A stretch of 64,000 bases of DNA from Oscarella lobularis (taxonomy: Eukaryota; Porifera; Homoscleromorpha; Homosclerophorida; Oscarellidae): NCBI RefSeq assembly GCF_947507565.1, contig NC_089176.1, positions 1 to 64,000 on the forward strand. Direction: 5' to 3'. The notes below the pieces were generated by a model. It searched no databases. It worked only from the letters and a program-made list of their open reading frames with translations, and was not told where the DNA came from. The translations under genes and the position numbers were made by a program. This document shows, piece by piece, positions 1 through 10,624 of this stretch. Position 1 is the first letter of the stretch; each line of letters starts with the position of its first letter.

Positions 1-728
1 CCTAACCCTAACCCTAACCCTAACCCTAACCCTAACCCTAACCCTAACCCTAACCCTAACCCTAACCCTAACCCTAACCCTAACCCTAACCCTAACCCTA
101 ACCCTAACCCTAACCCTAACCCTAACCCTAACCCTAACCCTAACCCTAACCCTAACCCTAACCCTAACCCTAACCCTAACCCTAACCCTAACCCTAACCC
201 TAACCCTAACCCTAACCCTAACCCTAACCCTAACCCTAACCCTAACCCTAACCCTAACCCTAACCCTAACCCTAACCCTAACCCTAACCCTAACCCTAAC
301 CCTAACCCTAACCCTAACCCTAACCCTAACCCTAACCCTAACCCTAACCCTAACCCTAACCCTAACCCTAACCCTAACCCTAACCCTAACCCTAACCCTA
401 ACCCTAACCCTAACCCTAACCCTAACCCTAACCCTAACCCTAACCCTAACCCTAACCCTAACCCTAACCCTAACCCTAACCCTAACCCTAACCCTAACCC
501 TAACCCTAACCCTAACCCTAACCCTAACCCTAACCCTAACCCTAACCCTAACCCTAACCCTAACCCTAACCCTAACCCTAACCCTAACCCTAACCCTAAC
601 CCTAACCCTAACCCTAACCCTAACCCTAACCCTAACCCTAACCCTAACCCTAACCCTAACCCTAACCCTAACCCTAACCCTAACCCTAACCCTAACCCTA
701 ACCCTAACCCTAACCCTAACCCTAACCC
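1..728. repeat. Telomeric repeat array (CCCTAA)n
   Basis: About 121 uninterrupted copies of CCCTAA on the plus strand, equal to TTAGGG on the minus strand running outward. This is the animal-type telomere repeat. The C-rich strand read 5' to 3' from base 1 is the orientation expected at a left chromosome end, so the window starts at a true chromosome terminus. No variant repeats are seen until the array breaks down at about 728. Confidence 0.98.
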
Positions 729-1173
729 ATAAAAAAGCCCCAAACCCATACCAGACCCCTAACATCCGTTACTAAGGCCTCGCGAAATTGACACGCCCTG
801 CTCACGTGAACCCGCACCCCAACGTCCCCATAAAAGGCCCCCTCAACCCATACCAACCTCACCAAATAGCATACAACCCCAAAAGTAAATTCATAAATAG
901 AACCCATTAGGAAATCAGCCTCTAAACCTTAAAACCAGCCTAGCATAGTCATCAACACCTTAAAAGAAAGCCCACCCTCCCTAAGCAACCCCTCCCCTAG
1001 CGACCGCGACCCTAACACCACTCTGAAACCTACCTAATCAAGACCATGCCGCTAAAAAATATTCACGTAAACACACATGCCATTTTCGACCGACACATCG
1101 GGCTAAAATCCACCGCCGTCTATGCCACAAACGTGACAGACGATCCAAAATTAAACTTTCACACCGAAAATCA
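729..1173. other. Telomere-adjacent sequence without a recognised gene
   Basis: This stretch lies between the telomere and the retroelement. It contains a short internal duplication: a segment with CATAAAA, AAGCCCC and CCCATACCA near 727-755 recurs in degenerate form near 828-855. It is rich in C and A. It may be the 5' untranslated part of the downstream retroelement or older subtelomeric sequence. No convincing ORF was seen. Confidence 0.5.
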
Positions 1174-1181
1174 TATATAAA
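1174..1181 (+). promoter_or_regulatory. TATA box candidate for the Penelope-like element
   Basis: A perfect TATATAAA lies 93 bp before the ATG of the large retroelement ORF. A transcription start about 30 bp downstream would fall near 1205-1212. It is the only clear TATA-like site between the telomere array and the ORF. Function is inferred from position alone. Confidence 0.4.
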
Positions 1182-1273
1182 CGGCACACTTCGCGAGAAC
1201 TGATCAGGCACTGACGAGGTCACGATTAGACCGAAACGCGTCTGCCCCTACCATTTGATCGTTCTCGCAAACG

Positions 1274-4200
1274 ATGACATCCCAAGACGACGACAGCATT
1301 GACGAAGCAATTCGACAGGGAGTTCTCCCTAACCTCCCCTCCTCAGAGGAGGAAGAAAAGCTCTTAGACGGCAACGACGACGGAAATAAAAACCCCCGCC
1401 CATTCTGGGAAAAGACGCTTGAAGAAGCAGCACTCTCAGCGAGTGTGGGAACAGTCATCAGGAAATACGTCGAGCAGGAAATAGAAAAGGAACGAGAACA
1501 CATGAGAAGGAAACTACGAGAAGGAATGTTAGCACACGAAAAAATGGATATCCCCACCGATATCCCTACTGAAATATCTACACCATCAAACGGTACGCCA
1601 CCTCTGATCGAACACACACCACAACCTCTATTAGTCTCCACACCAAGAGGCATACCAGGCCCAAATAGCCTACAGCAAGATCTCAATGAGCTCGCTGACT
1701 TTATCATTGGAGTCGCAGCAGATCTAACTCGCGCTCACTTACGACTGTCAGAACACATTCAATACAAAGAGACAGGGAGAATACCAAGGGGAATGCAATC
1801 GGGATCTACGGTCAATGCCTTTAGATCAGGAGACACTAAAGTCGCTCACGAACTCGCAGAACTAAAGCAGCAATACCACACCGGAATAATCGACGCGCTA
1901 ATTGTACACTACACTAAGGTCGTTTCTAAACTCGAGGAAGACCAGAAGCGAGGCAACGAACGGGAAGAAATGCTACGCCGACGCTACCCGGGAAGCCCAC
2001 TCTGGGAGAACTACGAAGAATATATAAAACACGAAACCGCGAACAAAGACGCACAACCCTCATTCTTCAGCCGTTACTCGCGGAAACGAACAAACGGTAA
2101 CGCCGATACGAATGACACCACTTACCTTACTACCCCTTCTAACTCCTCTAGACCGAAGAGGAAGCGACCGGAACTACAACCGGAACTACGACCGGCGCGA
2201 AAAAGAAGACCGAGACGCGGGAAGAAACGCCCACGGCGACTCCCGAAGCAGAAGGTCATCCGGCCGAGGTCACGAAGGTCGCTTCTAAAGCGTAGACAGA
2301 GATTGTCCGCCTTGTTGTCCCTTCTATCGAAAATAAAAAAAGATTCTAAAGCAAACACTGTTATAAACCTTTCGTCCCGCGTACTCACCACACACGAACA
2401 CTCCGTGCTCCAAAAAGGACTCTCCTTCTGCCCAACACCCCTCCGCCCTAATAAAAAAGACTTACTAAAATCAATCACGGGATTTGCTCGAAAACTCCGC
2501 CTCCAATATTATTTTACCCATCAAAATCCAATAAATAAAACACATCCTAAACACCCACTCAAACCAAAATCATCCTTCACACTAAAACATGTAAAAAATC
2601 ACCAACTTGAACACTTTATTACCGCACTTAAAAGCCATGCATTAGCCTTGAAACCTAAAAGACCTAGACTCAACACCTCTAAAGAGGAACGTACAGCCAT
2701 TAAAAACCTTAAATCCTACAAAGACATCGTCATTAAAAGAGCAGATAAGGGATCTTGCATTGTTATAGAGGACACAACTAACTATATAACAGAAGGACTC
2801 ACACACCTTACCCAACCGGAAATTTATAAACCACTAACAGAAGACCCCACACCAGCAATTGTAAACTCAATTGCAACAGCAATACAACACTTCTACCAAC
2901 ATGGACCGCTTGATTATTATACCTACAAACACTTACTCCCAGATCCAGAAAACACACGCACTCAAATACTCTACTTTCTTAAAAAACTCCATAAAAACCC
3001 CCACGGTGTTAGACCAATCTGCAGTGGATCATCAGGACCAACGGAGCTAATATCTGCACTGGTAGACTCCTACCTCCAACCTATTGCTACCCAACAACCA
3101 AGCTACATACGAGACAGCTCACACCTTATAAAAATACTGGACAACGTCTCCCTCCCTTCAACAACAATCTTAGTAGCATTAGATGTGAAATCCCTCTACC
3201 CTTCTATCCCTCAAAACGAAGCTATCAACGTTTGTGGCACATTTGTGCAACAACACTATAACGATCCAAATATAACCAACATGATTAAGATTTTCCTCTA
3301 CTATATTCTTGCAAACAACACGTTTATCTTTAATAATAAACCGTACCTCCAACTCAGAGGCACAGCCATGGGGACGAAAACAGCCCCATCCCTGGCAAAC
3401 CTATTCATGGCACACCTCGAACAGAAATTCCTCACGTCACAACCACATACACCACTTTACTGGCTACGCTATATCGATGACATATTTCTACTTTGGACAA
3501 CCTCTGAACAGAACCTAAACACCTTTCTCACTAACCTCAACGAATTCCACCCAACTATAAAATTCACATCAGAAATCAGCCACACAAACACTACATTCCT
3601 GGATATAGATATCTTCAAAGGTAATCGGTTCAACCAAATCGGGATACTAGACATCACTACCCATATCAAACCAACCAACAAATTTCAATACCTACACTAC
3701 ACTTCATCACACCCAATATCAATGAAAAGAAGCGTAGTCACTGGTGAATTACACCGCTTTCTAAGATCAACCTCCTCACTAGGTGACTTCCTAAACCACA
3801 GAGAAAACCAAAAAACACGATTTCTCAATCGAGGCTACCCTCGAAAACTAATTAAGGACATAAACAAGCAATTTCCGTTCACACGACGAACGCAACTTAT
3901 TGAAAAAATTCCAGACCCCGCAACCGTTACAACAAAAGAAAACTCCAAACCACCCCTTACACTAGTCATCCCATACGACCCCTGGTTTCCTAACCTACGA
4001 AAAACACTTAACGATCTATGGAAACGCATTGAAACAACCCCCTTACTACACTCCATCTTCCCTACAAAACCAAAGATAGCATTTAAACGCACAAAAAATC
4101 TAGCAGACACTCTCGTAAGAGCAAAACTCCCTACTACCACCACAACCCCTACCAGCAATACTCCACCAACAACCCCGCCCACACTTGAAACCATCTATAC

Positions 4201-4630
4201 AACAATCACACCATGCAAAATCTCCAACTGCAAATGCTGCCCGATCTTACGCAGGAGAACATCCTTCACCAGCCTAGTCACCAATGAAACATACCCTATC
4301 ACGGATACATTCTCATGCAGTTCAAAAAACTTAATATACCTCTTGGAATGCCCCGACTGTGGCAAACAGTACATTGGCCAAACTACCACCACTCTAGCAA
4401 AACGAATGCAACGACACCGTAGCCACTACCACCAAAAGAAAGACCTCTACCTTTACGCCCACTTCCATGACCACGGGTGGAAATCTCTAGACAAACTAGG
4501 GGTACAACCTATCGACTCAATCCCGGACTCATCATACGATTTACACTGGTTAGAACAACACTGGATCTCGTGCCTGGAAACAAGAAAACCAAAGGGACTC
4601 AACGCAAAGGATGAAAGACTCCCCTTCTAA
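1274..4630 (+). CDS. Penelope-like retroelement polyprotein (reverse transcriptase plus GIY-YIG endonuclease)
   Basis: One intact 1118-aa ORF. Residues 1-290 are acidic or mixed and unrecognised, and about 293-345 is a strongly basic Arg/Lys block. The reverse transcriptase core spans roughly residues 480-830, with LRGTAMGTKTAPSLANLF and the catalytic Y733-I-D-D736. A Cys cluster (C981, C986, C988, C989) precedes a C-terminal GIY-YIG nuclease, with IYL at about 1021 and YIG at 1033-1035 followed by conserved basic residues. This order of RT, Cys linker and GIY-YIG is that of endonuclease-plus Penelope-like elements, which copy RNA into DNA at a nicked or free 3' end. The 5' end faces the telomere, the orientation expected if synthesis is primed from a chromosome end. 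No stop or frameshift is visible, so the copy may be young or active. The ATG at 1274 is the first in frame after the TATA candidate. Confidence 0.93.
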   Translation: MTSQDDDSIDEAIRQGVLPNLPSSEEEEKLLDGNDDGNKNPRPFWEKTLEEAALSASVGTVIRKYVEQEIEKEREHMRRKLREGMLAHEKMDIPTDIPTEISTPSNGTPPLIEHTPQPLLVSTPRGIPGPNSLQQDLNELADFIIGVAADLTRAHLRLSEHIQYKETGRIPRGMQSGSTVNAFRSGDTKVAHELAELKQQYHTGIIDALIVHYTKVVSKLEEDQKRGNEREEMLRRRYPGSPLWENYEEYIKHETANKDAQPSFFSRYSRKRTNGNADTNDTTYLTTPSNSSRPKRKRPELQPELRPARKRRPRRGKKRPRRLPKQKVIRPRSRRSLLKRRQRLSALLSLLSKIKKDSKANTVINLSSRVLTTHEHSVLQKGLSFCPTPLRPNKKDLLKSITGFARKLRLQYYFTHQNPINKTHPKHPLKPKSSFTLKHVKNHQLEHFITALKSHALALKPKRPRLNTSKEERTAIKNLKSYKDIVIKRADKGSCIVIEDTTNYITEGLTHLTQPEIYKPLTEDPTPAIVNSIATAIQHFYQHGPLDYYTYKHLLPDPENTRTQILYFLKKLHKNPHGVRPICSGSSGPTELISALVDSYLQPIATQQPSYIRDSSHLIKILDNVSLPSTTILVALDVKSLYPSIPQNEAINVCGTFVQQHYNDPNITNMIKIFLYYILANNTFIFNNKPYLQLRGTAMGTKTAPSLANLFMAHLEQKFLTSQPHTPLYWLRYIDDIFLLWTTSEQNLNTFLTNLNEFHPTIKFTSEISHTNTTFLDIDIFKGNRFNQIGILDITTHIKPTNKFQYLHYTSSHPISMKRSVVTGELHRFLRSTSSLGDFLNHRENQKTRFLNRGYPRKLIKDINKQFPFTRRTQLIEKIPDPATVTTKENSKPPLTLVIPYDPWFPNLRKTLNDLWKRIETTPLLHSIFPTKPKIAFKRTKNLADTLVRAKLPTTTTTPTSNTPPTTPPTLETIYTTITPCKISNCKCCPILRRRTSFTSLVTNETYPITDTFSCSSKNLIYLLECPDCGKQYIGQTTTTLAKRMQRHRSHYHQKKDLYLYAHFHDHGWKSLDKLGVQPIDSIPDSSYDLHWLEQHWISCLETRKPKGLNAKDERLPF

Positions 4631-4665
4631 CTCTAACAGACTAACTCTAATAGACCATATAAACA

Positions 4666-4671
4666 AATAAA
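4666..4671 (+). terminator. AATAAA polyadenylation signal of the retroelement
   Basis: AATAAA lies 36 bp downstream of the TAA at 4628-4630 in an A-rich stretch. It is the first canonical poly(A) signal after the ORF and is assigned by position. Confidence 0.4.
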
Positions 4672-4949
4672 ACACACACTACATACACTACCCAGAAACT
4701 CACCACAAATGAACGCTTCCAAAGCCTTCTCTCCTCCATTCTTTTTCTATGACTGACTCTTCCGCTTGACTTCCCACAACCAAATTCTACAGAAACGAAA
4801 AAAAGAAAAAATATCAGCCCACCAAATAAAAGCCCAAAGGTATCTCAACCCCATACCTCAAAATTCCTCCCACTTGATTGTTCTGTTCACCCCCTCCTTC
4901 ATCGCTCACTCTCCTCTGCATGCCTCTTCCCCCCTTCCCCCAATTCCTC
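4672..4949. other. Retroelement 3' flank and degenerate satellite edge
   Basis: C/A-rich sequence without a gene. The segment after about 4860 (phrases such as TTCATCGCTCACTCTCC and CCCCCTTCCCC) resembles a decayed copy of the 156-bp satellite that begins in clean form at about 4950, so the satellite probably once extended further toward the retroelement. Confidence 0.45.
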
Positions 4950-7455
4950 CATACCCATGCCCCTAAAATACCCTAAAAAATTCATTAAAAAAGAATAATA
5001 CTTATAACACATGCCATCGATCGATCCGATACTCATCCTCTCTCACACATCGCTCACCCCTCTCCTCCCTCGCGTGTCCCATCTCTCCTCTGATCCTTCC
5101 ATACATATGCCCCTAGAACAAACGAGTTAAAACAATTCGTTAAAAGGAATAATACCCATAGCACATACCATCGTCCGATCCGCTGCCAATCTTTTCTCTC
5201 ACCCATCGCTCATCCCTCTCCTCCCTCGCGTGTCCCATCTCTCCTCTGATCCCTCCATACGTATGCCTCTAGAACAAACGAGTTAAAATAATTCGTTAAA
5301 AGAAGTAATACCCATAGCACATACAATCGTCCGATCCGCTGCCAATCCCTTCTCTCACCCATCGCTCATCCTTCTCCTCTCTTACGTGTCCCATCCCTCC
5401 TCTGATCCTTCCATACATATGCCCCTAGAATAAACGATTTAAAATAATTCACTAAAAAGAATAATACCTATAACACATACCATCGATCGATCCGCTGCCA
5501 ATCCCTTCTCTCACCCACCGCTCATCCCTCTCCTCTCTTGCGTGTCCCATCCCTCCTCTGATCCTTCCATACATATGCCCCTAGAATAAACGATTTAAAA
5601 TAATTCACTAAAAAGAATAATACCTATAACACATACCATCGTCCGATCCGCTGCCAATCCCTTCTCTCACCCATCGCTCATCCTTCTCCTCTCTTACGTG
5701 TCCCATCCCTCCTCTGATCCTTCCATACATATGCCCCTAGAATAAACGATTTAAAATAATTCACTAAAAAGAATAATACCTATAACACATACCATCGATC
5801 GATCCGCTGCCAATCCCTTCTCTCACCCACCGCTCATCCCTCTCCTCTCTTGCGTGTCCCATCCCTCCTCTGATCCTTCCATACATATGCCCCTAGAATA
5901 AACGATTTAAAATAATTCACTAAAAAGAATAATACCCATAACACATACCATAGATCGATCCGCTGCTCATCCACTCTCACACATCGCTCATCCCTCTCCT
6001 CCCTCGCGCGTCCCATCCCTCCTCTCATCCTCCCATACATATGCCCCTAGAATAAACGATTTAAAATAATTCACTAAAAAGAATAATACCTATAACACAT
6101 ACCATCGATCGATCCGCTGCCAATCCCTTCTCTCACCCACCGCTCATCCCTCTCCTCTCTTGCGTGTCCCATTCCTCCTCTGATCCTTCCATACATATGC
6201 CCCTAGAATAAGCGATTTAAAATAATTCACTAAAAAGAATAATACCTATAACACGTACCATCGATCGATCCGCTGCTAATCCCTTCTCTCACCCATCGCT
6301 CATCCCTCTTCTCTCTTGCGTGTCCCATCCCTCCTCTGATCCTTCCATACATATGCCCCTAGAATAAACGATTTAAAATAATTCCCTAAAAAGAATAATA
6401 CCTATAACACATACCATCGATCGATCCGCTGCCAATCCCTTCTCTCACCCATCGCTCATCCCTCTCCTCTCTTGCGTGTCCCATCCCTCCTCTGATCCTT
6501 CCATACATATGCCCCTAGAATAAACGATTTAAAATAATTCACTAAAAAGAATAATACCTATAACACATACCATCGATCGATCCGCTGCCAATCCCTTCTC
6601 TCACCCACCGCTCATCCCTCTCCTCTCTTGCGTGTCCCATTCCTCCTCTGATCCTTCCATACATATGCCCCTAGAATAAACGATTTAAAATAATTCACTA
6701 AAAAGAATAATACCTATAACACGTACCATCGATCGATCCGCTGCTAATCCCTTCTCTCACCCATCGCTCATCCCTCTTCTCTCTTGCGTGTCCCATCACT
6801 CCTCTGATCCTTCCATACATATGCCCCTAGAATAAACGATTTAAAATAATTCACTAAAAAGAATAATACCTATAACACGTACCATCGATCGATCCGCTGC
6901 TAATCCCTTCTCTCACCCATCGCTCATCCCTCTTCTCTCTTGCGTGTCCCATCCCTCCTCTGATCCTTCCATACATATGCCCCTAGAATAAACGATTTAA
7001 AATAATTCCCTAAAAAGACTAATACCTATAACACATACCATCGATCGATCCGCTGCCAATCCCTTCTCTCACCCATCGCTCATCCCTCTCCTCTCTTGCG
7101 TGTCCCATCCCTCCTCTGATCCTTCCATACATATGCCCCTAGAATAAGCGATTTAAAATAATTCACTAAAAAGAATAATACCTATAACACATACCACCGA
7201 TCGATCCGCTGCTCATCCACTCTCACACATCGCTCATCCCTCTCCTCCCTCGCGTGTCCTATTCCTCCTCTCATCCTTCCATACATATGCCCCTAAAATA
7301 AACAATTTAAAATAATTCATCAAAAAGAATAATACCTACAGCACATACCATCGACCGATCCGCTGCCATTCCTTTCTCTCACCTATCGCGCATTCCTCTC
7401 CTCTCTCGCGAGCCCCATCCCTCCGATGATCCCTCCATACATATACCCCTAAAAC
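4950..7455. repeat. 156-bp subtelomeric tandem satellite, about 16 copies
   Basis: The phrase ATGCCCCTAGAA recurs at 5107, 5263 (variant), 5419, 5575, 5731, 5887, 6041, 6197, 6353, 6509, 6665, 6821, 6977, 7133 and 7287 (variant), with degenerate copies at 4957 and 7443. Spacing is 156 bp for most steps and 154 or 150 bp for a few. Each unit also carries CGATCGATCCGCTG and a pyrimidine-rich tract ending CCCATCCCTCCTCTGATC. Central copies are nearly identical and edge copies diverge, the usual pattern of unequal exchange. No long ORF is conserved in it. The unit is close to a nucleosomal repeat in size, which is only suggestive. Confidence 0.95.
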
Positions 7456-9140
7456 AAACGAATTAAAAACCAAAATAGGAAAAGAATAAATTAAAACCAC
7501 ACCTTATGATTAATTTCCTGCATGACCCATCTCTACACAACACAAAAAACCAAAGCCCATACAACGCATAAAATGATGATGCACTTATCTAACAAAGCCT
7601 CGCAACAAGCCTTCCCTAAAAAACAACCTGAAAAAAAGAAAAAAATGAAACAAACCTCCCCCCTATGAACACAACGAACTACTTAGGAAACAACAACCAA
7701 ACCATACACAAATCCACGCCCTACTCTCACCCGCACAACATACAACACGCGAAAACACCCGAGAACGCAAAAAATCACGACAACGACGCCGGTTTCCCCA
7801 CGCGGGCCCCCAACTTCCACCGCGTGACGTAAACGACCCCTCGAGCACGCCCTAAAACCCGTCGCGCAACGATCTAACTCCAAAACTAGCGCAGAGAGCG
7901 AATAATAATAATACGAAAACGGATAGAACGCGTAGGTGACCCCGCAACAAAAACACGCGCGATGAAAAGACACACAAACATGCAATCTACCTTTCGTCGC
8001 GACCAATTCCCTCTCATTCCCTCTCCTTCGCCCCATTTAAAGCCACCGTAGAAATGAAAGAAAATCCTAACCCCGTATGCGCGTAACCCCGGATAACCAC
8101 CACGGAAATTTCAAATCATCAATGAAAAATAAATAAGAAAGACTCCCCACAAGTCAAAAAACCCACAACACTACACGCCCACCACCGTTCCCAATTTAGA
8201 ACGTAGCTGAAAATTATCAGAAACGCAAATGTGAACACATCGTTAAAACGGAATTTTATTACATCAAACCTCAAATACGCCCAAGAGACCTTACACCCAT
8301 ATTAAACTACATAAAATTCTCTACAAAACCCCAGTAAAATAATTGCCAATACTCTTAACCTACTATATAGAATAAGCAGTATAAGTTGAAGGTCTTCTAA
8401 AACACGTATTTAGTAATAATCAATAGAGATCACACCCAATGACGTCACCCATAGGAATGTAGATAGTACTCACAAAACGCTTTCAAATGATATATTATAC
8501 GACCACAAAGAACCAAATAAGAAGTTAATCCAGCAACTTATAGATTTTAGACCCCCTTTTTGAATTCTAAATTTTAGCATAATTCCATAAACAATGACTT
8601 AGGACACCCAAGATTTTTTTCAGAAAGGGACACCCGCGGTAGAATTATATTCCGCAACTTTACCAACGCACTCCCATATCTCCCTAGCAACTAAAAATCT
8701 TAAAAGAATTTTCCTAAACACAAACCCCTTTAACCAACCATAACTTTACAATAGAAGCGCGATTCAGGACCCAATCTTCCCCTTCCAGTAATACCTCGCC
8801 AAGGAACCTATAAACCCTGCTGTTGCCATAGTTACCAAGAATTTTCTAAAAACCAATATATCGATCCCAAAACCCCCCCACCCGACTCTCCTGCTCCCCA
8901 CGCTCGCTAGGCCCCTTCCTTCTTCCCCTTTTCCCCCCCCAAAGGGGCAATACCCCACCACCATAAATCACCAAACGGAAAACCTACAAGGAATAACTCA
9001 ACGGGAAAAAAAAGGAAAAAAGATAAACGAAAAATATAAGTATACAAATTACTCCAACCTTCTAAACAGGACACCTAATTCCAGGTCGGTCGTGGAGACT
9101 AGCAGTTGATACAGATCTGCCTTGTGCAATATCCGTACTA
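7456..9140. other. Gene-free, G-poor subtelomeric sequence
   Basis: Unique-looking sequence with strong C over G asymmetry on the plus strand (for example 19 C and 4 G in 7501-7560, and 17 C and 3 G in 8281-8340). Several minus-strand ORFs of 60-120 codons are low-complexity and match no family I recognise, so I do not call genes. A C-run near 8933-8941 and A/T-rich patches are the only local features. Confidence 0.5.
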
Positions 9141-9167
9141 TAACCCTAACCCTAACCCTAACCCTAA
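9141..9167. repeat. Interstitial telomeric repeat (four CCCTAA units)
   Basis: Four tandem TAACCC units in the same orientation as the terminal array, about 8.4 kb inward. It could be a remnant of a former chromosome end capped and then overgrown, or a repair insertion. Confidence 0.85.
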
Positions 9168-9324
9168 GTTCTCTTTCCAACGGTGTACCACTTGTCATTA
9201 ACTTTTTCAAATCAAAAAATTTGTACAGAAGATATAGGTCCATTCGAAAGCTCTTTGAAAGCTCTATCCAACGGTGTATCATATGACCTAGTCACCCAAG
9301 TAGGTACATCTTTTAACCCTAACC

Positions 9325-9390
9325 TGGGCTAAGCTGGGCTAAGCTGGGCTAAGCTGGGCTAAGCTGGGCTAAGCTGGGCTAAGCTGGGCG
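9325..9390. repeat. 10-bp minisatellite TGGGCTAAGC
   Basis: Six full copies plus a partial copy of TGGGCTAAGC, directly preceded by a telomere-like AACCCTAACC at 9315-9324. The G-poor subtelomeric composition ends at about this point. Confidence 0.93.
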
Positions 9391-10177
9391 TAGTTCACCA
9401 TGCGCTCACAATGTGGGCGGCGCTTGCTCTGAGCGGGGTGTGGTGACGTTGAGCGAGATCAACTGCTACAGGCACCCGCAGCCCTTTTACTTTTCGGGAG
9501 TGCTTCATTACTTATATAGAAATTGTAGGTCTCTAAAATTGCGACTTCTTTTGTTTTAAATTCGCTTTTTCGTTTTCGCATACAAGTAATGATGAAGGAC
9601 GAGTAGATTATTATAGGTTTTGTTTGCTGAATCGTTTTCTACATCGTCTGATTTGACGCGATTCTCCCGTTGTTTATTTGGTTTTTTGGCGTTTTGAGTG
9701 GCTTTCGAAAGGGATAGCTGCTAAAAGAAAGTATTTAACATCGTGGTGAATGACAGCCCGAGCGCGGTTCTGCTTTTCGAGGCGTTTTGAGAACACGCGG
9801 CCGAAAATCGCTTTCTCTCGATCGTTTTTCTGCTTTTGCTGCTCACGGTGGTCTTCGCCATCATTTTTTGTTCGGTTTCGCTCCGCGAGTTGGGTTTACG
9901 AAGCGCGATTGTGGCGTACAAAGTGTTTTTTGTCACCGATTCCTTGCGAGGGGCCTCACCCCCACGTGCGCGATCTTCGCGTTTTGGCGAGACGGGCGGT
10001 TTTTCGGGTGCGAAAGGAGCTTTTCGCGCGGCGCGAAGACTTCGGCGGTGTTTCTAGACCGCGCGGGGTACTTAGGCGAGGAGAGCGACGGCGTTTCTTT
10101 GCTTTTTCTGTTTTCGCAACGCGCAGGTGGTGTTCCTATTTGATCGCGTCACTTGGGCGTTTTCTTACCCGCTGTGG
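9391..10177. other. Intergenic sequence with no supported gene
   Basis: Base composition is now balanced and CG dinucleotides are frequent. Overlapping plus-strand ORFs of 70-143 codons between 9750 and 10181 lack recognisable domains and use three different frames. The phrase CGAGGGGCCTCAC near 9948 recurs near 10806, hinting at a dispersed repeat on both sides of the short transposon. I see no promoter or RNA gene. Confidence 0.4.
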
Positions 10178-10362
10178 CTAGAGTCACGGTAAAGTAACTC
10201 ACCGTAACTGTAACAGGTAGCGCACGGTAACCGAGGGGAAGAAATCGTTTAGCGCACTATAGAGAATGGACCTAACCTAGAGAGCTTAAAAGGCGTTTTT
10301 TTCATGTACCTAACCCAACCCTAACCCTAAACCTTACTGGTATCGGTGGCGGCCCCGCTCCG

Positions 10363-10442
10363 GGCTTAACCGCCCCAATGAGCATAGGTCGCAGAGGGGG
10401 GCTTCGCCCCCCTGGAACCACCATGCTACGGGCGGTTAAGCC
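10363..10442. repeat. Nested hairpin inside the MITE-like element
   Basis: Outer arms GGCTTAACCGCCC (10363-10375) and GGGCGGTTAAGCC (10430-10442) pair over 13 bp. Between them lie AGCAT/ATGCT arms and an inner stem of six G and six C around 10396-10412. The structure would fold as RNA or single-stranded DNA on either strand. Confidence 0.75.
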
Positions 10443-10516
10443 ACAGTCGCGGGTGATCGTATATCGCCGTTTAGGTACAGAGAAAAAAAAGAAAGAAAAA
10501 AAAAAAAGAAAAAAAC

Positions 10517-10624
10517 GATCACGCTTCGGGATTCGAACCCTCGACCCGTCACGTGCCCCGTGGTTCATGCATCCCCAGCGCCCTGCTCAGCACCCCCCCC
10601 CCTGCCCGTTGAGCTACCGCGACC
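10517..10624 (-). pseudogene. tRNA-like sequence (degenerate tRNA or tRNA-derived SINE head)
   Basis: Read on the minus strand, it starts GGTCGCG and ends CGTGATC, which pair over seven positions with two G-U pairs. TAGCTCAACGGG fits a Pol III A box and GGGTTCGAATCCC fits a B box and T arm. The D stem GCTC/GAGC encloses a loop expanded by ten G residues, and the anticodon arm is not a clean stem; a GCA triplet sits where an anticodon would be. T-rich runs follow on the minus strand, as for Pol III termination. A working tRNA is unlikely. Confidence 0.45.

Larger units (their letters stand above)
1174..4671 (+). mobile_element. Penelope-like element, approximate extent
   Basis: This is the minimal element from the putative TATA box through the ORF to an AATAAA polyadenylation signal at 4666-4671. 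True ends are not defined: I see no target-site duplication, flanking pLTR copies or hammerhead-type repeats by eye. The element sits about 0.5 kb from the telomere array and directly upstream of a 156-bp satellite block. Confidence 0.6.

Noticed and set aside
722-907. Minus-strand 61-codon ORF beside the telomere
   Set aside because: It runs out of degenerate telomere-like sequence, has no domain, and no start signal or neighbours support it.
1204-2478. Minus-strand ORFs of 167 and 118 codons opposite the retroelement
   Set aside because: They are antisense shadows of the Penelope-like ORF with Ser-rich or Arg/Phe-rich low-complexity content.
4950-7455. Possible CRISPR-like array
   Set aside because: Whole 156-bp units repeat without unique spacers, and the context is a eukaryotic subtelomere; it is a satellite.
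10517-10624. Functional tRNA gene
   Set aside because: The D loop is expanded by a run of ten G and the anticodon stem is poor, so it is listed as a tRNA-like relic instead.
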